64,000 bases of DNA from the NCBI RefSeq assembly GCF_901709675.1, contig NC_051089.1, forward strand, positions 2,297,476-2,361,475, written 5' to 3'. Below are positions 33,260 through 46,796 of this stretch, one piece after another. The translations under genes and the position numbers were made by a program. Below the pieces are notes generated by a model, which worked only from the letters and a program-made list of their open reading frames with translations, did no database searches and had not been told where the DNA came from. This DNA is from Syngnathus acus. Lineage: Eukaryota; Chordata; Actinopteri; Syngnathiformes; Syngnathidae. How positions within the stretch are numbered: position 1 is the stretch's first letter; each line of letters opens with the position of its first letter.

Positions 33260-35638
33260 TCACTTCAGAAGCTGTTCCAATTCCCGCTTTATCTTGGTGA
33301 CTACGGGCGGGCCCTGGTAGGTCAAAGCTGTGTAAAGCTGAACCAATGATGCACCGGCACGGATTTTATCCATGGCGTCCTGTCCGCTGGCCACGCCCCC
33401 AATTCCGACTATTGTCACTTTCCCTAAGAAAACATTACCACACTTGCAGTGGGAGAGAAAAAAAATAATAAAGGCGTGTAATGTACCTTTGGTGAGTCTG
33501 TACATTTCTCTAACGACATTTGTGGACATGTCTTTGAGGGGCTGCCCACTCAGCCCGCCAGTCTCAGACTTTTGAGGATCTTGTAGAGCTTCCGGCCGGG
33601 ACACAGTGGTGTTGGATACCATTAAGCCATCCACGCCAAGCTACAGAAAAAAAAAAACATCACCGTGTGTGTTTGGGAGGGCCTGACGTCAAATCCAAAT
33701 TAGTTTGAACTGAAACTTCAGACCTCAGTAACAACATCAGCGATGTCCCGTTTGTCCTGAGCGCTGAGGTCTGGCGCGATCTTAACCAGGACGGGAGGCT
33801 TGTGTCTTCCCTGCATGCCATCCCGCTTTTTCAATACCTGAAAAAAACATTAATAGCAGCACATGAGAACAAGAGGTGGCAGAAACAAAACTGGTTTTCG
33901 ATTTCTATTCTAAAATAAGACGCAGCGTCACATGAAGGCGAGCAACGAACGGATGTTTCAACAAACCGTATGCAAGAGCCGTCGGAGCTCCGCTTTGCCC
34001 TGCAGGTCACGCAGACCCGGCGTATTGGGACTGCTGACATTGACCACAAGGTAGTCGGCCAGCGGGCCCATCGCCGCCATCCCCTCCAAGTAATCTGCCT
34101 TTGCATCCCAGGACTCCTTGTTCTTACCCAGGTTAATTCCCAGGGGAAAGCCGGCTAGAAAGAAAAATAATCGGCATCATCGCAAGAAGCCTCAGACGCA
34201 GTGAAATATCCAGTGAGGCAAAATTAAGAAAGCATTACAAATAAAAGAAAAAAAACAAACCTTTTGTTTGCTCCTGTTGAGCTGCCTCCCGGGCCTTCAA
34301 CCTCTGCTGTGCTTCGAGAATACCACAACTGTTGAAACCGTATCTAGAACACAGTGAAACATCTCATATTTAAAATAAATTGCAATGAGGGATTTCAACT
34401 TTTAAAGTTAAAGTCCCAATGATCGTCACACACACATCTGGGTGTGGTGAAATTTGTCCTCTGCATTTAACCCATCCCCATGTGATTTTAATCCATCCCC
34501 TGGGGGAGAGGGGAGCAGTGAGCAGCAGCGGTGCCGCGCTCGGGAATCATTTGGGGATCTAACCCCCCAATTCCAACCCTTAATGCTGAGTGCCAAGCAG
34601 GGAGGCAATGGGTCCCATTTTTATAGTCTTTGGTATGACCCGGCCGGGGTTTGAACCCACAACCTTCCAGTCTCAGGGCGGACACTCTACCACGAGGCCA
34701 CTGAGCTGGTCAATTCCTTGCCATGATTAATATTTAACAGTGGCGTTCCTAAATAATGACGTACCTGTTGATGATGGCACGGTCTGCTGCCAGTCGGAAC
34801 ACGCGCGGTTTGGGGTTGCCATCTTGCGGTTTCGGGGTGATGGTCCCAACTTCGACAAAGCCAAAGCCGATCTTGTACAAACCGTCCACCGCTTCCCCGT
34901 GCTTATCAAAGCCTGCCGCGATCCCGACGGGGTTTTTGAACTTCAGGCCCAGGACGTTAATTTCCTGCACACATCAGAGCATCAACACGGTTTTCAAGGA
35001 TACAATTTTGTCTCTTGGACAGTAAAAATATCAACTCACCAGTGACTCGGGGTCCTGGTAGCGATTGACAGGAACTAAACCCAGACTAATCATTTTTATG
35101 GCTAGCACGTGAGCCGTCTCTGCCCCCACTAGCCTTTGCAGCAGGGGCATCAGTTGGTTGGCATAGAAACGCTCATCTCCCACCACTGTGAGGTAGGAAG
35201 CAAAGAGGAAGCTACCCGAGCTAATGACCTTCACTGCCTCTTTTAGCTGCTTCTGTACAAAGAGGAGAAAAGATCACAAACATGCAAGTTGACAGAGACA
35301 TTAACAAGATTTGGATGATATACCATTATAATATTCTGTATGCATCAACTCTTGCTATTTTGCCTCTCCTGTCGTTTGCAAGTTATGAAGAACAAAGTAG
35401 AGTGCAAGCAATTTCGTCATTCTAATTTTGATTGGCATTTTCTCATTGCTATTTTATGAAAACAAGAAGTAGAAGATCACTGTGAATCAAATTCAGGACA
35501 CTCAAAGTGGCAACTCCAACCTAACGAATGACTGCAAGATACAACAAAACAAACCCAGCAAATTAGTGTGGCTTAAGAACTTTACCGTCATGTCTGTGAT
35601 ATTATAAAGTGTTATTTTACCTTCAAATGTGCCGCCAT
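33260..35638 (-). CDS. dhodh: dihydroorotate dehydrogenase, mitochondrial
   Basis: A class 2 DHODH that oxidises dihydroorotate to orotate with ubiquinone at the inner mitochondrial membrane, the fourth step of pyrimidine synthesis. Eight coding exons: 35621-35638, 35040-35252, 34765-34964, 34261-34343, 33967-34154, 33724-33837, 33487-33640, 33260-33423, giving 377 residues (human 395). A short basic N-terminus is followed by a membrane helix ([13 protein letters not shown]) and the ubiquinone-tunnel helices ([12 protein letters not shown]). Then come the FMN barrel with [31 protein letters not shown] holding the catalytic Ser (near residue 212), VKIAPDL, NTTVSRP and GGLSGQPL, and [11 protein letters not shown] with [11 protein letters not shown] binding the FMN phosphate. 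All key motifs are intact. It ends at LLK, shorter than the human tail. Confidence 0.97.
34400..34712 (-). mobile_element. tRNA-derived SINE in dhodh intron
   Basis: On the minus strand the element starts with a tRNA-like head. It has an A-box-like TGGTAGAGTG (34683-34692) and a B box GGTTTGAACC complement, GGTTCAAACCC (34648-34658), spaced as in a Pol III promoter. A GC-rich body follows (GGGTCATACC, CACTGCTCCCCTCTCC). It ends in a short ACTTTAACTTTAAAAG tail at 34400. The plus-strand TAAAGTCCCAATGATCGTCAC and GTCCTCTGCATTTAACCCATC blocks are familiar from teleost introns. The cloverleaf and CCA end of a functional tRNA are absent. Confidence 0.75.
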
Positions 35639-38600
35639 GGGTCCCACTCTGATTCAGTATGAAAGGACACAAGTCACCATCATGTTACGCAAACGTGCGC
35701 GGACGCGTCATCATCTCGCGATATTTCCACCCGGCCTATTCCTCGTCTCGAGGACCATATAAATATAACCACTAGAGGGCGCCTCGGACGCTTGAGCGCG
35801 CTTGGGATACTGCAGTACTGTAATCCTCGGCCATCCGATATTCATGATAACAAATTGAATTATTTACCGATTTTAACGCGAATTGATTTGTTGCAAACGT
35901 CAAACGTGCAGCTGGCATTGTAATTTGATAAAAAGGGCTTTTTTACAAGTACACATTTACAGTAAAGTATGAAAACGCAGTAATATTGTTGTTTAAAATA
36001 GGTCTTTTAAACCAGAAAATGCTTAGTGGGCAGTATATGCCTCTGAATGTTTGTGGTATTATCCATGTTCCAGTTTACTTACGCTTGAACGCATTTATTT
36101 GCCAAACTACAGCATATTGACCTGACGTCATATATTCGGGAGCAGGTGCCTCATTATTTACCCAAAAGACTCTCATTTAACAATAATACAACTAATCCCA
36201 GATAATTATTGTATGACAGTATTTTCACAGTAGGGGGTCAGCGGTGTGTGATGTCAGAGTTATTGTTTGAAACAGATGTCACAAAGCCCCCTTGTGCTTT
36301 GAAAAGAGGGGAATAAAATAAATCACACAGACTAAAATTAGGTGAGGGTTGCTTCAGCATGGTTATTTTTTTCATGGCCAGTCTAATGTTCTCACAACGT
36401 GATGCCTACATTTAAATTGAATTAACATTCAAACTTGAGCCCAAATACTTTTTTCTTCAGAAAAAAAAATTGTTGGCTTTGATATTAAATTGTGATTTTC
36501 AGTCCACATCACAAAGCGCAGATAAATGGATTTCAAGTCTGTCACTGTATCTGTGCCTCCAGTGGGGTGGCCCTGACCACTGGAGGGGGTGCCTTGTTAC
36601 AAGTGAGTTGAGTCAGGGGGGAGGAAGGACAATGCTGCTGTTAACACTGCTGGTGGGGACCTTTGGATCCACTCAATGTTTCATGTGACTCTGTGAGCGA
36701 CCTGCACTCTAAGGTCAGAGATGAGCCCGGCTCGGCGTTGGTGCAGGTTGCCTTGTGTTGGTGCACATGAAACTAAATGCCTACTGGGGGGCAAGAGGGG
36801 GGGGGGGGCAGGACTTGTTTTGTCCCGTTTGGCATGGATAATGAGGCATCTGTCTTCATGTACTTCATAGAGAAGTGAGGCTCACTGTTTCAATGGAAAA
36901 AGAGCACAAGTTACCTGCCTGATTTGTCAGCCCAAAGACAGGCTCAAAAGCATCGGACCCATCCGCCTAAATGATTAATTGCACTTGAAATACTTATCAG
37001 ATCTGATAAATTGATAATGTAATCTTATTAAATGTGTTGCCACCATATCTACATGTTTGTATTTGCAACTACATGGATTGGAACAGCAGCACTGTGAGCT
37101 TAAGCATGATGGTGTGTCCCATAATCACAATCACACCTGTGTGTATAGTAAATTCAAAAGTATAACCATCCCATCTTTTTTCCCGATTTGTCTTAAAATT
37201 GAGTTTGTGTGGTTTCTTTGCTGGTGTGCATGTGACAGAAAGCCATCAGCCTCCCACTGTGGACCTCACAGAGTCCGCGGAGTTGGATACAAGGCGGAAA
37301 GATGATCTTGGCGGTGTTTTGTCTTGGTGTAATCAGACAGCGACATCATCAATCATGAGCAGGGGAATTACAGTAGGTTACAATAGGAGATAAGCTAACG
37401 TGATGATAGTGGGGCCACGCCGACCTGGTGAGACACAGCTCAAGTTCCCTACCCCGATTACATGGCAGCGGCTTGCCCTTCGGCCTACCTGCTCGCCAGC
37501 TGAGGACACTGCTTGCTAAAATCCAACACGGATCTAAAATGGTGGAAGGCGAAGCGGACTGTCTAACTTTAATTGTGGTTGGGATTATTCAGGAACTGTG
37601 AAGGGTGAACTTCACCCAGTTTCATTGTGAGCCTCAACAGAAAAGAAATGTCTCTCTCTTATATATTATAAGTGATTATAGATTAATTTCTGAACCAAAT
37701 AAATTAACAAATATTAAAATCAAAGACAGATCTTGTAACCTGGTGACCATTTTGAATTTGAGAAGATTCCATTCCCGTCCAAAATTGGCACGCTTCTTTA
37801 TTGACTTCTATTTTTAAAATCTCATTTGTTTAATCAGCGCCAATGTTGTTAGCTTTGTAGCCATCACATGCTTGCAGGTGAGTGTTTCATGTGCCTGCGT
37901 GGAATTATAATCTGTCTGCGGCGCTTGGATTGAGCTCAGTGACGAGCACGCTTGGGCACACACTCTCACTCCCTGACATGTGCCGCTTGTGTCTAATCCC
38001 TCACTGACGCCTCTTTGGAGCATTACACTCGCCAAGTAGACAATAAATGACCACCGCAATGACCTCAGACAGGCCGCCGGCTTTCCCAGTTTCAATCGGG
38101 ATTTTATTTGTCTTCGGGTAGCCAGATCGGCTGCTGTCTGTCAACAGATTGTTTTTAGGCCAAAGTCTTTTTTTTTTTTCAGGATTAAGGCAATTGGGAG
38201 TTTGAATAGAAGATAAAAAAAAGAGAGGATGTGAATACTTTTGTCATAATAGCTGATGTAATTATTTAACAATGTGTTGTATTTGCAACAAAGCACAAAA
38301 TACTATTTAGAGCCTAATCTAATGAGATGTAATCTCATATGGTTTTATTGCTTTGATACGGATTATCCCCATGAGATCGACATAAATAAATATTATTCAC
38401 CAAGGCAGTATATTTAACACATAAGTATGAGAGATATTGTTTGATAATCTGAGCAACGGGCATCATGTAGAAATCAAATAGAAGGGGTTCAAGAATGGAG
38501 CCTTGTGGAACTCCACATGTAATTTTTGTTTATTCAGACTCCCAATTGAGACAAAGTAGTCCTTATTTTGTAAGTAAGTAGTAGTTTTGTAGTACCTCGT

Positions 38601-39829
38601 GCAGTATATATTGATCACCAGAACCAAATGCAGTACTGAGACGTGTCAATAGCAAGAAGGAATTGTTATTCAAATGTTTCTTGACACGTTCACCTCATCG
38701 ATCAGCTCTAATTTATTGTACAAGCATGAAAGAAGTTAACTGGTCTTTAAATGGGTACGATATTTACCCAGGCAATTGATTTCTTCCCTCTGATTATTTT
38801 GTGAATGGCAGATGGCTGGCCGGTGGTAATCCCAGATGCCCAATGGCCTGACCCTTTGCACTCAAGCCCTCCCCAAAAACCTTAACGAAGCGGCTGAGCT
38901 GCACAGCCAAAGAGCTGCTTTAAACTGGTGAGTAATGGCTGTGTCAGCAGTCACTAGATGAGCCAGAGGGTGTGTGTGTGTGTGTGTGTCTGTGTGTGTG
39001 TGTACGGGGAGGTATTAGAGCACTATTGAAAGCAAGTGGTTCTTATTGTTCAGAAAAGAATGAATGGAAAACATCGTACATTTACCATTATTTTAACAAA
39101 AACATGCAAAATAATGTTTTTATTCATTTCATTTGAATAATCAATTCATAATTCTGCTTTCTTACATGCTCTACTCATGCTTGCGTGGATTATTTCCAGT
39201 TACTCTAAGTCTTTTTTCCTCACATGCATCTGAAAAATGACAATTTTCCACCCCAGTGGCCTCAGAAGACTCCCCCACCTCCCCTTAATCCCAAACTACT
39301 AAAAGACACACTAGTTAGCAATATACTGCCCACCAAAGTGCTCCCATCTGTTGAAACAAAGCAGATAAACAGCTACATATCTGTAGCTTAGAGAAATATA
39401 ACACTTCGCTTGAGGTACCTCATTGGTCGTAATCTTCTTGCTTTCTGTGCATTTCCACAAGGGCCCCCAATCTAATCTAAAGTCATGGCCGTTAATCTGC
39501 CGCAGCAACAGTGGTGCCACTGCTCGAGGTAAATTAGGTCTTGTGATCGCCATCTGCCACACGTGTGCTTAATTGGTTTGTTTTACTTATCTATGATGTA
39601 GATAGGTGTCAATTCAAACGTAATATTTCTTGTGGGATTTTTAGTTTAGGACACTACCCAGAGAAGTTTTGACGGCGCAAACAATAATATAGACGTAAAT
39701 TCAATTAGATTGGTTTTGATATTGTTCCATTGTAGTCCTATAAATGGTGTTAAGCGGTCATAATTTTAATCTCTGCCAGCACTTGACATTCAAAGGAATG
39801 TCTAAACTGATTTAGGATGAAACCACTCA
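35639..39829. other. gene-free stretch, dhodh to nr2e3 (left part)
   Basis: The first 200 bases are CG-rich and probably form the dhodh promoter. Beyond that I see AT-rich single-copy-looking sequence, a G-run at 36798-36809 and a (TG)n tract at 38970-39002. No frame resembles a known protein. Confidence 0.5.
38970..39002. repeat. (TG)n microsatellite
   Basis: A nearly perfect TG run of about 33 bases with a single C interruption. Confidence 0.9.
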
Positions 39830-40184
39830 GATGATAGAACACGTGTGCAGTGTACGGGATAGAGGACCCAAACGCATGGAAACGCTGCAGGAGTAATATA
39901 AATGAAACAAAAGAGCAAAACATGGTACTGGGATAAATAAAGACAAATTTAACAGAAACGATCAAACAAAAAACAAACATTAGCATGAACAGCAGACAGC
40001 ACAGCACATAGGACAACAGCCAAACAAAGACTGAACAGAAAGAAGGGAACTTAATATAGACAAGTTGACGAGATAACTAGGAATACCTGGACAAGACATA
40101 AGTGGCCGAGGGAGCTGATTGGAAGACACAAAGGGGGCGGGGCTAATGAAAACAGGTGAACACCAGGAAAACATATCATTGACA
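39830..40184 (-). mobile_element. LTR-like interspersed repeat, minus orientation
   Basis: Read on the minus strand it begins TGTCAATGATATG. It contains ACCTGTTTTCATTAGCCCCG, a T-rich body and GCGTTTGGGTCC near its far end. Its organisation is that of the repeat at 62269. The left boundary is approximate. It has no coding capacity. Confidence 0.45.
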
Positions 40185-41497
40185 GAAGGGACAAGAAAAA
40201 ACAAATCACAACCAAACAAACTAAGAATATGACATTAAAGGTGTATTTGCATTAATTTTTTAATTTTTAATGAATTAATTTATTAAGCAGTCAGAGATTT
40301 TGTGCATGGAAAGTTTATCCTTGCGTGAAATCTACCGGTCCATATTTTATATACTGCTTGTCCTCATTTGGGTTTGTGTTGGGCAAACGTTGTGAACACA
40401 GACATTCTTCTGATGAGAAAAAAAAAAAAGACAACAACAGGAGAAGCTTAAATAATCCCACAACAGCAGCAGTAGTCAACTGGCAAGTGTCTGCGGATGG
40501 TCTAAACAAACCACAGGGCACTGAGCTGCATCAAGAGGCTCAGCTGAGGTCCAATCTGACATTTATCTCTCCTGGCTGTTTTGCTGATGGCAGCACCACA
40601 TCGCTTTAGGACGCAGCTGTTCACTGTCAGAGATCTAGGTCAGGACAGGGAGAGTTGGTCGCAAAAAGGCGGGCCTGGGTCCAACGCCAACACTGACATG
40701 CTGGCCCCTGGCACTGTTGTGGGCCACTTGATGATGGCGGGGCACAGAGCTGGAAGTGAGCCACGGAATGTTACAGGGATTAAACGTATTAAACAACAGG
40801 ATGCTTAATTGCTTCAATCGTGATACACTAACTGTCTTTCCTTTTGGCGACCCTCAATGATAAATGTGACGACTGTGAAATTTGCTGGTGACCATTCAAG
40901 GTCAGAGCGAGGCTACATTAATTTTCCTCCTCGTTTATTACTCGCTGCACCCATCCGTTTTCTCTACAGCTGCCAAGATGGCAGGCAGGCTAATTGTGAC
41001 TTTGACATACTTCCTCTCCTATTTTTAGATCTGTAATTTTAAATTTGGGTCAAATCATAGCCTCCGAGTGAGAAATTTGTGGTCAGCTTCAAATACGTGC
41101 GCAACTTACCAATTACGGTAAGGTTACTTATTTTATCAAGAGGTATGTCTTTTTATTGTAAATGTGATATTTTATTGTTTTGCAAAGGGCAGTTTGCTGA
41201 ATTTGCCACTTTAATGTTACATGAGGCTTTCCAAATAAACCATCATTAAATCATTATGCTTTTTGTCTGTTGTGAACAAAAATATCCGAGTTGGATTTCC
41301 CTTCCTCTTTGAATCCAATAAATACATTTAATAATAATAGTCATCATTCAAAAATACTGCGTGTGTCTGCTCGTGTCAACATACAGTGAGCCGATTGATG
41401 TATAAGATTAAGATCCGCTGTCAGACACACCTGACATACAGGTAAGCGGCTCGGTTTTCACAGTCAGATCCCAAAGGCAGATTTATCATAGTGTTAT

Positions 41498-41584
<87 letters not shown>

Positions 41585-43600
41585 ACGAGACGGGGCTGAT
41601 GCGAGGATGTCACAATGCTGCCGTCAGCACTGGTCAGATCAGATTTACCCCCCCGCCTTCATCTCCACACAATCATCCTTGAATTCCCTCCATGTTCCTG
41701 GCGACACTCTAAATTGGAGAACGTCTTTTGGGAAGACCAATGTCCATGGAATGCCCTGGAATGCAAAAAAATAAAAATAAATAAATGAAGTGACAGATAT
41801 TTGAATTTGAATTTTTCTTGTTGCTAGGCAGAACCATTGCTAGCGATGTCCAGTATATTATTGTTGTTTTCAAAGTCGGCTATGAATCTTTCATCATTAC
41901 ATAACACCGCTCCTCTAATCATTCCTTGAATCCTAATATTAGACTGCTCCCATGCTAATCTATTTGTCTTGGCATAATCTATGGCCTGCGCATGTAAGCA
42001 TGTCTTCACCTAAAACGCCAGATTATTATCCACACGCTGTCGGGACCTGTGCTTACCACAGAAACAAAATCATCCCCCAAAAAATATGCAAATGTATTTT
42101 TTAAATAAGCACACCAACAGTATGACATCATCATGCTTATGATAAAGATATTTATTCTACGAATGCCCATTTGATATCCTCAAACAAACGATTACAAAGC
42201 TCATAATATTTGAAAGGTGATTTTAATGAATATTAAAGCAGTTCTTTGATCATTCATGAGAACCCGTGGGGAGGATATTAAAAGGCATGGCCAGTAAATA
42301 TTAGGTAAATTATTGCTGCATAATATATGACTCCAGAGACTCTTTTTTGAAGATGGAAAAACTGCCGGAGGGAAATATGGCCTCTTTTAATTGCATGGAC
42401 TGTGATTTAGTTGTGGCCTTTATTTTTATGGTCTATGCTTTATGAAAACTTTGATCCAAAGTTACATCACAATTTGAAATTATGTATGTCGCTGCTGCTG
42501 TTTATAATCTTTTTTTTTTTTTTTTAAATCCCCAAAGAAAAAGACTTGCACAAAAGATAGATTTTTCTTACCGTGCGGCATCTTTGGGAAAACATTTTCT
42601 TATTTATTGTAGTGGGGCAAAAAATACCCCTCCCCTCAAAACGTAAATAATTCCATATCCAGGTAATCAGGGTCCGATTAGGTGAATCCAAGCAGAAAGT
42701 CTTTAAAATTCGGACCTCCGAGGACTAATTAACCGGTAAATCTTACAAAGGTCACCAAAGTGGCAGCCAAGGATGAAAAGAGTAGTCACCATATGGCAAA
42801 AGATGCCCTCAACAAGTGTGTCTTCGCTGCTCTTTTAATCTTTTGAGCTAATTGTGTTTCTCCCCCCCCCCAGTCTCTTATTGACTGTGACTAGTGTTCG
42901 GGCAGACAAAATGTGGTCAAACCCTAATCTACTTAACTGCTTTCCACCTTGTTTTTGACATTTTTGTTTCTTTCCCATCCTTGTTGTTGTTGCAAAACGC
43001 TGACATTGACAATAAATTTGCTCTACCATGCAGGTTTATAAGTGATTTGAGCAATAAGCACAAACTTGACAAATTCAGACGGATTTCACGCGTCAACAGT
43101 TGGCTTTGCTGTCGATGAAAGCGGGATTTGAAGCGGCACCAATCAATCATTTGAAAGTCAACAAATATGGCGAGCGCACACTTATTCATTTATTGTCTCC
43201 CGGGAATTTCATTCACAAAATGAAAAGTTCTGATGAGTAGTTGCTTTGGACTGCGCACATTCCAACTCAAGAACATCCCTATGAGGTAAATTCACATCCA
43301 ATTTTTATGAGTCCCCCCTGGAAGCAGGTGATATGCATTTTATCCAAAAAAGCAAAATGGAAGTAAATGGGAACCCCCTGAGCAAACACTCATTTAGAGG
43401 CAATCACACAGATTAAATATATGACGTGTCTCACTCAAATTGAAGAGACGTGTAAATATCATGATGTGAGGTTGTCCCCTCCCGGTTAAATGCATGGACG
43501 GAAAAGCAGTGATGCACCGACAAGACTTTAAAAAACTCTTCCAGAGGTCATCACATTTTGTGCATCACCAATATTCGGGCAATGTGACTGATTGATCCAC
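40185..43600. other. gene-free stretch, dhodh to nr2e3 (right part)
   Basis: No gene recognised. It contains a long (AC)n tract at 41500-41586, several T- and A-runs and otherwise AT-rich sequence. A frame passing through the AC tract is an artefact of the repeat. Confidence 0.5.
41500..41586. repeat. (AC)n microsatellite
   Basis: A near-perfect AC dinucleotide run of about 87 bases with one A interruption close to its end. Confidence 0.95.
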
Positions 43601-43971
43601 TAGATGAACAGTAAAGATTAAGAGGATGACAAATAAGCATGCTGCTTACACAGCACTTGGGGCTAATCCCCGGCACCCCCCCTCCCCTCCGCCCCCTGCC
43701 CCTCGGTTCTCTTTTGAGGAGGTGCCACCGAGGAGCCCCCACAGACAGTGACGGACGTACAACCTGTGTGTAAGCTTGAGTTTGCATCTCCACACCAGAA
43801 GCTGCAGCCAGTTGAAAGACTCTGCAGGGGACTCAGGTTGCCATCTGCACATTGGGAGCTGTAGCGGGGCCCCCTTTTTTTCCCCCCTCCGTGCTGGTGG
43901 ATACCAGATACAGTTTCAGGATCGGGGACATTTATATCCCCTCCGTTCAAGAAAAAACAAAAATTGTGAAA
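43601..43971 (+). promoter_or_regulatory. nr2e3: candidate nr2e3 proximal promoter
   Basis: This lies directly upstream of the nr2e3 start. It contains TAATCC at 43664-43669 and AGATTA (TAATCT on the other strand) at 43615-43620. Both match the core site of CRX/OTX homeodomain factors, which drive photoreceptor genes. C-rich runs and a purine-rich stretch follow. The transcription start is not identifiable. Two six-base matches in this length could occur by chance. Confidence 0.35.
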
Positions 43972-46462
43972 ATGATGGAGGCTCACCTGACAAAGATGTC
44001 CATGGCCCCGTCGTGTTCGCCCACCGAGTCTAGCGGGAGCGGCGGGATGGACGACACCAGAGGAGGTGAGAGCCATATTTCAGCTTTAGAAGCAACAGGT
44101 GTACTCCAAGGATTGTCGGCTCATTTTATTTCATTATTTGAATTCATTTCAGTTTATTTAACTTATGTGTTCCCAGTTATTCATTAAGTTGAGAACTATC
44201 CACTAAGGTATTGCAATATTTTGTTAGACTGAGTCAAGTCACATCACAGATGGCAGTCCCATAGTGCATGACAGTTTATCGCTGAATGAATGCAACTGTA
44301 CTAACCTCCTGGTGGGTTTGACCCTCAGCCAGGAGCCCGGCCCCCGGCAAAGCCCTCAGCCCAGCTCTGGTCTGCAAAGTGTGCGGAGACACCAGCAGTG
44401 GAAAACACTACGGCATTTACGCCTGTAACGGCTGCAGTGGCTTCTTCAAACGCAGCGTGAGGAGGAGACTCATTTACAGGTAGGATTACAAAACAATATT
44501 TCTATTGCTAATAAAATTGGAAATTTTCTTACTTTTATGTAAATTAAACTTTTATAATGATTTGGGGATAAAAAGATCATTCATTCATTCATTGTAATTA
44601 TTAGACACATATATGGCTATGTCAAATATAAACGCAATAATCCACATATTCTTCAAATAAAAAAGCTATCTGCTAACAGCTGTCTTCAGAAAAGTAGAAA
44701 AATGTTTCTCGTCTTGCAAAAAAATGATGTGGTTGTTGGTTTGCAGGTGTCAGGCGGGCACGGGCATGTGTCCAGTAGACAAAGCCCATCGCAACCAGTG
44801 CCAGGCGTGCCGGCTGAAAAAGTGCCTGCAGGCGGGCATGAATAAAGACGGTAAATGAGTTTGAGGAGCGTGTGAACTTCCTGACGATTGAAACGTTGCA
44901 AGTCAATCAAACAAACTCTTCCATAGCTGTGCAGAATGAGCGGCAACCCCGCAGCACAGCTCAGGTGCGTTTGGACTCCATCGATGTGGATCACGAGAAG
45001 GAGCACCTGGCTACCACACGGGAGCCCACCTGTTCCTCTTCCTCCTCTTCCTCGTCCTCCTCCTCAAGTGGCTCGGTCATCACGTGGCCCCACATCACCT
45101 CGTCCGTCGCCATCACCTCCTCGGTGCCCCCGCAACGCTGCGTCAGCCCACATAACAACCACCGCTTCATGGCCAGCCTCATGACGGCCGAGACTTGCGC
45201 CAAGCTGGAACCCGAGGACGGTGAGGAGAAATCACAGGAACATTGTTTAGGTTATGTTGCAATTCTGTGAGAATTAAAAATGGACCAAGAACTTAAAATG
45301 GTCATCATCAGCAGACTGTAATATCTCCTCCTTTATCCCAGTTGACGAGAACATCGACGTGACCAGCAATGAACCGGAGCGGGCGTCTTCGGAGTACCAC
45401 ATGGCACTTTACCCATCCACCTCAGAAAATATCTACGAGACTTCGGCGAGACTTCTCTTTGTATCGGTCAAGTGGGCCAAGAACCTGCCAGTATTTTCCA
45501 ACCTGCCCTTCAGAGACCAGGTGTGACTTCCCACATTGCACACGCTTAGTCACATTCACTGAAATAATATTTGATGCTCTGCCAGTTTGAAACGGAAGGG
45601 TGAATCATCGTCGGTCTGGGTTTTACCCTTTCAGGTGATCCTACTCGAGGAGGCATGGAGCGAGCTCTTCCTCTTGTGTGCAATCCAGTGGTCTCTGCCG
45701 CTGGACAGCTGCCCCTTGCTCTCCTTGCCAGACCTGTGCCCGGGTACGCAGGGCAAGACCAGCTACACCAGCCTGGACCTGAGACTCCTCCAGGAGGTCT
45801 TCAGTCGCTTTAAGGCACTCGCCGTCGACCCCACGGAGTTCGCTTGCCTCAAGGCCATTGTGCTCTTTAAGCCTGGTGAGGAACTGTAGCTGTAAATAGA
45901 ATTTTTTTTCCCCAGGCGAAATAATATAATTTTGTATTAAAATTCCCGAATGGGGTGTTCAAAGTAAGACCATTAAGAAATAATTTCTAAAATAAAGCTT
46001 TTTACAAATTTTTGTTTTTTTAAGCCAAAAACAAATTTCTCATTTAGGTGAATTTAAGAAGTACATTTTTAAAAATCTCACTCACACGACTCCTTCTTGT
46101 TGTCCTCAGAGACCCGTGGTCTAAAAGATCCAGAACAAGTGGAGAACCTTCAGGATCAGTCGCACGTAATGCTGGGACAACATATCCGCTCGCACTACCC
46201 CAGTCAAGCGGCCAGGTAACATCTTGGCTCTCTTTTTAATATAATAGAAAAAACATGAAAATGGAATGACTAAATGTGAATGTCACAAAAGTGTGCAGCA
46301 AAGATACCTATTATTTTTTTTTTTTTTAGGTTTGGAAAGCTGCTGCTACTTCTGCCGTCGTTACGTTTCGTGAACTCCGAGCGCATCGAGCTGCTGTTCT
46401 TTCACAGAACCATCGGAAACACTCCCATGGAGAAACTACTTTGCGACATGTTTAAAAACTGA
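43972..46462 (+). CDS. nr2e3: photoreceptor-specific nuclear receptor
   Basis: A nuclear receptor that, by family knowledge, represses cone genes and promotes rod genes in developing photoreceptors. Eight coding exons: 43972-44065, 44329-44479, 44747-44850, 44927-45220, 45342-45520, 45635-45875, 46110-46215, 46330-46462, giving 433 residues (human 410). The DNA-binding domain (about 47-112) has all eight zinc Cys and the NR2E P-box CNGCSG, followed by [16 protein letters not shown]. The hinge carries a serine run (45028-45070) absent from human. The ligand-binding domain starts at [12 protein letters not shown] and contains [33 protein letters not shown] and the C-terminal AF-2 region [12 protein letters not shown]. 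Two ATGs stand at 43972 and 43975; the first was taken. stra6 follows on the same strand. Confidence 0.97.
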
Positions 46463-46786
46463 TTCTGTTCGTGAAAAACGTGTGCAGTCTTCATTTTATT
46501 ACCAGTATTGGCAGATTGCTGCTTTTGTTAAAGCTTTTAAGGTTAAATTTAAGGTCACTGTTTGCTCTTGCCACGCCAGGTAATTCAGTCTCGTCTTGCT
46601 TGTAAATTATTTGATTTTCGTGTCAAGCAGCTCGTTTGCAAATATTTCTCAGTTCTCTTCTTCCAAGGATGATTTGTTTGCCGGGTTGATAGATGGACTG
46701 TATATTCTATATTGGTGTGAGTGTGTATTCATGTGTCCTGCCTTGATAAAGAAACAGAATCATTTTCCATTTTGTTGGGTTTGTGA

Positions 46787-46796
46787 AATAAATAAA
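46787..46796 (+). terminator. nr2e3 poly(A) signal
   Basis: Overlapping AATAAATAAA about 325 bases after the nr2e3 stop. Confidence 0.6.

Noticed and set aside
34640-34712. A possible tRNA gene
   Set aside because: A- and B-box-like motifs exist, but the sequence continues into a SINE body and cannot fold as a full cloverleaf.
41491-41682. An open frame encoding a Thr-His repeat
   Set aside because: It is a translation of the (AC)n microsatellite.
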